The position numbers and the translations under genes were made by a program. Positions 16,537-21,031 of a stretch of DNA of 21,031 nt are shown one piece after another. The notes beneath the pieces were generated by a model. That model was not told the origin of the DNA. It made no database searches and worked only from the letters and a program-made list of their open reading frames with translations. Source of the stretch: Actinidia chinensis (taxonomy: Eukaryota > Streptophyta > Magnoliopsida > Ericales > Actinidiaceae); the NCBI GenBank assembly GCA_009663005.1, contig VIGQ01000712.1:1-21031 (forward strand), given 5' to 3'. The first letter of the stretch is position 1. Each line of letters opens with the position of its first letter.

Positions 16537-16659
16537 GGGTGCGATCATACGAGCACTGAACTGCACCGTATTCCATCAGAACTCCGCCGTGAGGCGTGCT
16601 TTGGCGGGAGCATACTAGGATGGTTGACCCCACCCCTGGGAAGTCCTAGTGTGGACCCC
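16537..16659 (+). rRNA. 5S rRNA gene copy, unit 34 (hybrid A/G)
   Basis: Start gggtgcgatcatacgagcac (class A), then cgtattccatcagaactccg, box A ccgtgaggcgtgctttgg and aggatggttgaccccacccc (class G), end gtcctagtgtggacccc. The promoter is class G and damaged (gctactaagac). Suggests a class A tract converted into a class G gene. Confidence 0.85.
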
Positions 16660-16756
16660 TTTTTTTTGCCAATTTTTCAACATCATGGCTATTTTTTTCG
16701 ACTATACTCGCATCCGCATATTTTTCATATCCTTCCGGATGCTAGGGGAAGCCCGT

Positions 16757-16858
16757 GGATCTGTCCCCACCACCCTGCCGGGTCTACGTTCCCGGTACGG
16801 TGCAAGAGTGCCAAGATGGGTGACCTACGGAAGCCCTCGTTTTTCCATTTCTCCACCC
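16757..16858 (+). pseudogene. 5S-like relic (short subtype, eroded), unit 34 spacer
   Basis: ggatctgtccccaccaccct, then ggtctacgttcccgg where box A should be, and caagatgggtgacctacgg. Box A is lost. Confidence 0.7.
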
Positions 16859-17062
16859 TTTTTTTGCCTGATTTTCTTCCACCTTTGGTCTTTTAATAAT
16901 ATTTGTCATTCCTATTTTATTTTTTTTAGCTTCACGGATGCGGGCGGAAGGGCGGATGACTCGGGTGGGTTCGGCCCGGGGCGCCATCCTCCCTCTGTGC
17001 ATATTGTGGTGGCGAAGGTATGAATTGGCTATATAAGAGCAATAAATGTTCATCAGTTTTTC

Positions 17063-17180
17063 GGGTGCGATCATACGAGCACTAATGCACCGAAGCCTAT
17101 CAGAAACCCGCAGCTTAGCGTGCTTTTGGCGGGAGCAGTATAGGATGGGTGACCCCTTGGTAAATCCCCTTGTTGCACCA
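17063..17180 (+). rRNA. 5S rRNA gene copy, unit 35 (class A, class G promoter)
   Basis: Start gggtgcgatcatacgagcac, ccgaagcctatcagaaaccc, box A cagcttagcgtgcttttgg, box C ataggatgggtgacccc, end tccccttgttgcaccac. The promoter tract aaggtatgaattggctata and the end gcaccac match the copy at 20068, as do the upstream cggaagggc bases. Confidence 0.87.
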
Positions 17181-17266
17181 CTTTTTTTGTCGATTTTTCG
17201 TATGCTATTCGTGCGAAGACTTGCATCCGCATTTTTTTCACATCCTACGGATGCTAGGGAGCGGAT

Positions 17267-17365
17267 GGATCCGGCCCGGTGAACACCACCCCGGGTTAAG
17301 CGTGCCGATCGGGGGCAGTGTGCCAGGGATGGGTTGACCAAACGGGGAATCCCTCGTTTTCACCC
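17267..17365 (+). pseudogene. 5S-like relic, unit 35 spacer
   Basis: ggatccggcccggtgaacac, ccccgggttaagcgtgccg and ccagggatgggttgacc, then ttttcaccc. Confidence 0.8.
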
Positions 17366-17559
17366 TTTTTTGGCCGATTTTTCTTCACATCGTGTTTTTT
17401 TAATAATATTTGCATTCCATTTATTTTTTAGCTTCACGGAATGCGGGCGGGTGATGAATTGGTTGGGTTCGGCCCCGCGCGCTTCCTCCGCTCGCGCATT
17501 TGTGGGGGCGAAGGGATGAGTCTCTATAAGAGCCATTTTAAAATGTGCCATCAGTTTGC

Positions 17560-17677
17560 GGGTGCGAATTCATACCAGCACTAATGCACCGAATACAATC
17601 AGAACTCCGCAGCTTAGCGTGCCGGTCGAGAGCAGTACTAGAATGGGTGACCCCTGGGAAAGTCCTCGTTGCACCCC
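17560..17677 (+). rRNA. 5S rRNA gene copy, unit 36 (mixed A/C)
   Basis: Start gggtgcgaattcataccagc, accgaatacaatcagaactc, box A gcagcttagcgtgccggtc (class A), then gagagcagtactagaatggg (class C), end gtcctcgttgcacccc. The spacer starts tttttaatgatttttcatca. The promoter is tctctataagagc. Confidence 0.87.
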
Positions 17678-17763
17678 TTTTTAATGATTTTTCATCACGG
17701 CTATTCTTCTTTGAAGATTTCGCTTCAGCATTTGTTCACGTCCTTACGGGATGTAGGAGCGGT

Positions 17764-17862
17764 GGATCCGGCCCGGTGAACACCACCCCGGAGTAAGCGG
17801 CCGGTCGTCGGGTGCAGTGCCAGGATGGGTGTGACCCACCGGGAATCCTCGTTTTCCCACCC
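17764..17862 (+). pseudogene. 5S-like relic, unit 36 spacer
   Basis: ggatccggcccggtgaacac, ccccggagtaagcggccgg and gccaggatgggtgtgaccc, then cccaccc. Near the consensus. Confidence 0.82.
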
Positions 17863-18054
17863 TTTTTGGCCGTTTTGTTTCACATCTTGTCTTTTAATAA
17901 TATTCATTCCCATTTATTTTTTAGCTTCACGGATGCGGGCGGGGGGGTGATGATGAATCGGTGGTTCGAGGCCAGCGCGCTTCCATCGCCGCGCATTTGT
18001 GGGGGCGAAGGATACTGTCTCTATGTGAGCATTTAAAAATGTGCATCAGTTTGC

Positions 18055-18176
18055 GTGGTGCGATCATACCAGCACTAATACACTGGTGGATCCATCAGAA
18101 CTCCGGAAGTCAAGGTGCTTGGCGATAGCAGAGTTACTTAGATGGGTGCCATTGAGAAGTCCTCGTGTGTCACCCC
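18055..18176 (+). rRNA. 5S rRNA gene copy, unit 37 (class C)
   Basis: Start gtggtgcgatcataccagc, then actaatacactggtggatcc with inserted bases, box A aagtcaaggtgcttggcg, then atagcagagttacttagatg, box C lacking gacc (gggtgccattgagaag), end gtcctcgtgtgtcacccc. The gatagcagag and gtgtgt readings recur at 19559. The promoter is tctctatgtgagc. Confidence 0.85.
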
Positions 18177-18271
18177 TTTTTTACTAATTTTTCGTCACGG
18201 CAATTCTTTTTCGAAGGATCTCGCACCGCCATTTGTTTCAGCATCCGTACGGATGCTATGGGAAAGCGGGT

Positions 18272-18365
18272 GAACCGGCCCGGTGAACACCACCCCGGAG
18301 TTAAGGTGCCGGTAGGGTTGTAGTGCCAAGATGGGTGACCCAATGGGAAGCCCTCGTTTCCATAC
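18272..18365 (+). pseudogene. 5S-like relic, unit 37 spacer
   Basis: ccggtgaacaccaccccgga, gttaaggtgccggtagg and gccaagatgggtgacccaat. Confidence 0.8.
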
Positions 18366-18554
18366 TTTTTTTGGCCGATTTTCTTCAACCTTCTTCTTTT
18401 AATAATATTTGTCATTCCCATTATTTTTTAGCTTCACGGATGCAAAGCGGCGATGTGAATCGGTTGGGTTCGGCCCGTGCGCGCATCCCCGCCGCGCATT
18501 GTGGTTGCGAAGGGATGATGGCTATATAAGCAGCATAAAAGTGCATCAATTTGT

Positions 18555-18674
18555 GGGTGGATCCATACCAGCACTAATGCACCGGATCCACGAACTCCGA
18601 CAGAGAAGCGTGTTGGCGGGAGCAGTACTAGGGATGGTTGACCCCTCTGGGACAGAGTCCCAGTGTTGCACCCC
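18555..18674 (+). rRNA. 5S rRNA gene copy, unit 38 (class G)
   Basis: Start gggtggatccataccagc, ccggatccacgaactccg, box A cagagaagcgtgttggcgg, box C agggatggttgacccc, end gtcccagtgttgcacccc. The promoter is gctatataagcagc. Opens another G-A-C run (18555-20067). Confidence 0.86.
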
Positions 18675-18762
18675 TTTTTTGCGATTTTCATCCGGAACTA
18701 TTCTTTTTCGAAGATCTCGAATCCGCATTGTTCCCATCCTTCCGAATGCTAGGGAAGCGGGT

Positions 18763-18855
18763 GGATCTGGCCCACCACCCAGGAGTTAAGTGTTGCCCGG
18801 TCGGTGGCAGTGCCAGGATGGGGGGACCCACCGAAGAAGCCCTCGTTTTCCACAC
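18763..18855 (+). pseudogene. 5S-like relic (short subtype), unit 38 spacer
   Basis: ggatctggcccaccacccag, gagttaagtgttgcccgg and caggatggggggacccaccg. Confidence 0.78.
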
Positions 18856-19048
18856 TTGTTTGGCCAATTTTCTCACTACCTTCTTCTTTTAATAATTATT
18901 TGTCATTCCCATTTATTTTTTAGCTTACGGATGCGGGCGGGAGATGCATCGGTTGAGGTTCAGGCCCACGCGCGCATCACCCGCCGCGCAGTTGTGGGGG
19001 GGGCGAAGGGATGATTGTCTCTATAGAGCATAAAATGTGATCAGTTGC

Positions 19049-19174
19049 GGGTGCGATCATACGAGCCCTAATGCACCGAATCCCATCAGAACTCCGCAGC
19101 TTAGCGGTGCTTGTGCAGGGAGCATATAGGATAGGCGATACCCCTTGGGAAGTCCCTGTTGACCCCCCCCCCCC
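19049..19174 (+). rRNA. 5S rRNA gene copy, unit 39 (class A)
   Basis: Start gggtgcgatcatacgagccc, accgaatcccatcagaactc, box A gcagcttagcggtgcttgtg, box C is damaged (ataggataggcgatacccc), end agtccctgttga then a run of 12 C. Downstream marker cgtcagggct. The promoter is tctctatagagc. Confidence 0.86.
19163..19174 (+). repeat. Run of 12 C at the end of a 5S copy
   Basis: Replaces the usual gcacccc; probably homopolymer overcalling. Confidence 0.85.
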
Positions 19175-19264
19175 AGTTTTTGCCGATTTTCGTCAGGGCT
19201 ATTCTTTTTCGAAGATCTCGCATCCGCATTTGTTCAAATCCTTACGGATGCGAGGGTAGCGGGT

Positions 19265-19362
19265 GGATACGGCCCGGTAGTGAACACCACCCCGGGTTAA
19301 TATGCAAGGTCGGGTGCAATGCCAGGATGGGTGACCCACCGGTAATCCCTCGTTTTATACCC
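19265..19362 (+). pseudogene. 5S-like relic, unit 39 spacer
   Basis: cggcccggtagtgaacacca, ccccgggttaatatgcaagg (box A eroded) and gccaggatgggtgacccacc. Confidence 0.77.
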
Positions 19363-19558
19363 TTTTTGGACGATTTTTCTTGCACACCTTCTTTTTTAAT
19401 AATATTTGTCATTCCATTTATTTTTTAGCTTCACGGATGCGGGGGGGTGATGAAGTGGTTGGGTTCGGCCCCGCGCGCTTCCTTCGCGGCGCATATTTTT
19501 TGGGGGCGAAGGGAATGATGATTGTCTATATAAGAGCATAAAATGTGCATCAGTTTGC

Positions 19559-19687
19559 GGTGTGCGATCATACCAGCAACTAATGCCCGGTCCATCGTGA
19601 ACTCCGCCCAGTCAAGCCGTTTGGCTTGGGCGATAGCAGAGTACTAGGATGGGTGACCCCTTGGGAAGTCCTCGTGTGTTGCACCCC
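19559..19687 (+). rRNA. 5S rRNA gene copy, unit 40 (class C)
   Basis: Start ggtgtgcgatcataccagc, gcccggtccatcgtgaactc, box A ccagtcaagccgtttggc then ttgggcgatagcagagtac, box C aggatgggtgacccc, end gtcctcgtgtgttgcacccc. The 3' half is canonical. The promoter gattgtctatataagagc combines features of both promoter types. Confidence 0.87.
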
Positions 19688-19774
19688 TTTTTTACCGATT
19701 ATTTCGTCCGGCTATTCTTTTTCGAAGATCTCGCATCGCATTTGTTAACATCCTACGGATGCAGGGAAGCGGGT

Positions 19775-19869
19775 GGACCGGCCCGGTGAACACCACCCCG
19801 GAGTTAAGCGTGCACCAGTCAGGTGCAGTGCCAAGATGGGTGACCTAACGGGGAAGCCCCGTTCCACCC
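19775..19869 (+). pseudogene. 5S-like relic, unit 40 spacer
   Basis: ccggtgaacaccaccccgga, gttaagcgtgcaccagtcag and gccaagatgggtgacctaac. Confidence 0.82.
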
Positions 19870-20067
19870 ATTTTTTTTGCGATTTTCGTTACACCTTGTT
19901 CTTTTAATACTATGGTAATTCCTATTTATTTTTTAGCTTCACGGATGCGGCGGAAGGGCCGATGAATCGGTTTGAGGTTCGGCCCGCACAATCTCCCGCC
20001 GTGTGGCATTTGTCGGTTGGCGCAGGTATGATGCTAGATAAGAGCATTAAAAGGTGCATCAGGTTGC

Positions 20068-20190
20068 GGGTGCGATCATACGAGCACTAAGCACCGAATC
20101 CTATCAGAACTCCGCCAGCTTAGCGTGCTTGTGCGGGGAGCGTAATAGCCCGATGTGTGACCCTATTGGGAAGTCCTCGTGTTGCACCAC
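20068..20190 (+). rRNA. 5S rRNA gene copy, unit 41 (class A, class G promoter)
   Basis: Start gggtgcgatcatacgagcac, accgaatcctatcagaactc, box A ccagcttagcgtgcttgtgc, box C agcccgatgtgtgaccc, end gtcctcgtgttgcaccac. Matches 17063 in promoter (caggtatgatgctagataag), gcaccac end and cggaagggc upstream; the two are 3005 bases apart. Confidence 0.87.
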
Positions 20191-20279
20191 TTTTTTGTCT
20201 GATTTTTAGTAAGCGATTCTTTTTCGAAGATCTGCATCCGCATTGTTCACACAGCCTTACGGATGCTAGGGAAGCGGGT

Positions 20280-20387
20280 GGATCCGGCCCGGTGAACACA
20301 ACCCCGGAGTTAAGCGGTGCCCGGGTCCGGGTGCGAGTGCCACGGATGGGTGACCCACCGGGGAAGCCCTCTTTTTTCCGCCCCCCC
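20280..20387 (+). pseudogene. 5S-like relic, unit 41 spacer
   Basis: ggatccggcccggtgaacac, accccggagttaagcggtgc and cacggatgggtgacccaccg, with a C-run where ccaccc should be. Confidence 0.82.
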
Positions 20388-20585
20388 TTTTTTTGGCCTG
20401 ATTTTTCTTCCACCCCTTGGTCTTTTAATATATTTGTCATTCCCATTTATTTTTAGCGTCACGGATGGGGGCAGGTGAGACGGGTTGGTTCGGGGGGCCA
20501 CTCGCGCGCTTTCCTTCGCCGAGCATTTTTGGGGGCGAAGGGATAATGTCTATAGAAGAGCATAAAATGTCGCATTTCAATTTGC

Positions 20586-20712
20586 GGGTGCGATCCTACC
20601 AGCATTAATGCACCGCGGGATCCGATCAGAACTCCACAGTCAAGCGTGCTCGGTCAGCGGCACGTACTAGATGCGGTGACCCCTTGGGAAAATGTACTCG
20701 TGGTTTGCACCT
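20586..20712 (+). rRNA. 5S rRNA gene copy, unit 42 (class C)
   Basis: Start gggtgcgatcctaccagc, accgcgggatccgatcagaa, box A cacagtcaagcgtgctcgg, then tcagcggcacgtactagatg, box C cggtgacccc, end actcgtggtttgcacc. The spacer reads gaagattttgcttcc, like that after 17677. The promoter is gtctatagaagagc. Confidence 0.86.
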
Positions 20713-20800
20713 TTTTACTGATTTTCGTCACGGCTATTCTTTTTTGAAGATTTTGCTTCCGCATTTGTTCACATCCTTACGGAATGCTAGGAAGCGGGGT

Positions 20801-20894
20801 GATCCGGCCCGGTGAACCCACCCCGGAGTTAAGCGTGCCCGGTCGGTGCAGTGGCAGGATGGGTGACCCACCAGGAAGCCCTGCATTTCCACCC
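20801..20894 (+). pseudogene. 5S-like relic, unit 42 spacer
   Basis: gatccggcccggtgaaccca, ccccggagttaagcgtgccc, gcaggatgggtgacccacc and tttccaccc. Well preserved; the window ends in the spacer after it. Confidence 0.82.
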
Positions 20895-21031
20895 TTTTTT
20901 GGCCGATTTTCTCACACCTTCTCTTTTAATTAACATTGTCAATCACATTTATGTTTTAGCTCACGGATGAGGAGCGGAGTGATGAATCGTTGGGTTCCGT
21001 CCCGCGGCGCTTCTTCGCCGCGCATTGTGGG
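20895..21031 (+). other. Partial terminal spacer
   Basis: T-run, AT-rich tract (tctcttttaattaacattg) and GC-rich tract ending in cgccgcgcattgtggg. The next promoter lies beyond the window. Confidence 0.85.

Larger units (their letters stand above)
1..21031 (+). repeat. 5S rDNA tandem array, 42 units of ~500 bp
   Basis: Forty-two head-to-tail units, all in one orientation, fill the window. Typical spacing is 490-520 bases, with exceptions of 334 and 354 (shortened units starting at 617 and 2969), 457 (unit with a deleted gene at 8401) and 587 (unit with an insert at 10388). Each unit holds a 5S gene, a short spacer, a 5S-like relic, an AT-rich tract (tttaataatatttgtcatt) and a GC-rich tract (gatgaatcggttgggttcgg, then gcgcatccccc) before the next TATA-like box. 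The spacers of 330-400 bases contain nothing else that I recognise beyond these parts. Noise of many single-base indels resembles raw long-read data. Alternative: a 5S-derived satellite with no functional gene. Confidence 0.96.

Noticed and set aside
72..20501. Many open reading frames of 60-199 codons on both strands
   Set aside because: They recur at the same place in each unit, are shifted between frames by indels, and code for repeated translations of 5S and spacer sequence. None has a recognisable protein domain.
113..20712. Cytosine-methylation-driven decay as the sole cause of the variants
   Set aside because: Some class changes are C to T or G to A (ggattcc, gaatcc, tatcagc), but others are transversions (ggttgacc, ctagtg), so deamination alone does not explain them.
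324..20894. Spacer relics as Cassandra-type retrotransposon LTRs, which carry 5S sequence
   Set aside because: No primer-binding site, polypurine tract or target duplication is seen, the relics sit at the same place in every unit, and their flanks match this array's own spacer.
1..21031. CRISPR-like regular repeat array
   Set aside because: The repeats are ~500 bases long and match eukaryotic 5S rDNA, with no short repeat-spacer pattern or cas genes.
1..21031. Grass (for example Triticeae) origin suggested by the ~500-bp unit size
   Set aside because: The gene reads taatgcacc and ccgcag in most copies, whereas grass 5S genes usually read taaagcacc and ccgaag. Unit size alone is not diagnostic.

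Overview
The window is one uninterrupted tandem array of plant 5S ribosomal DNA. I count 42 head-to-tail units, all on the + strand, with a mean start-to-start spacing of about 499 bases (first gene start 113, last 20586). No protein-coding gene, tRNA, 35S rDNA or intact transposon is visible; open frames are broken runs through repeated, indel-rich sequence. The gene body (start gggtgcgatc, middle cagaactccgcag, end gggaagtcctcg then a T-run) and the upstream TATA-like box near -30, GC near -12 and C at -1 are the standard layout of plant 5S genes. The reading TAATGCACC with CCGCAG fits a eudicot rather than a grass (grasses usually have TAAAGCACC and CCGAAG). I cannot name the species. Scattered single-base indels and long homopolymers suggest an unpolished noisy long read, so single-copy differences should be distrusted; differences shared by several units are probably real.

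Each unit has this order: TATA-like box; 5S gene (about 118 nt); T-run; first spacer of about 85-95 bases ending in a GCATCCG/CGGATGC inverted repeat; a second, degenerate 5S-like segment of about 95 bases; its own T-run; an AT-rich tract; and a GC-rich tract leading to the next promoter. Sequence similarity between the two halves continues past the 5S part into the flank, so the unit looks like an old dimer of two 5S repeats. The second copy appears to have lost its promoter and its first ~48 nt by deletion.

The gene copies fall into three recurring classes, called here G (box A agtgaagcg, start gcgttcatatcag, promoter ggctatataag), A (cagcttagcg, catacgagc, promoter tctctataag) and C (agtcaagcg, cataccagc, cgagagcag or cgatagcag). 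The classes are interspersed. None of the 42 gene copies clearly shows the usual plant box A agttaagcg, whereas most of the spacer relics do. The array may therefore be a divergent or silent 5S locus rather than the main source of 5S rRNA.

Region by region: 1-616, one G unit. 617-2968 and 2969-5372, a five-unit block (G-truncated, G-short, A, A, C) present twice: a higher-order repeat. 5373-11956, mixed classes, including a copy with an internal deletion (8401) and a spacer with a foreign insert of about 60 bases (10749). 11957-14964, two successive G-A-C trimers. 14965-21031, mixed and hybrid units, with G-A-C again at 18555-20067.
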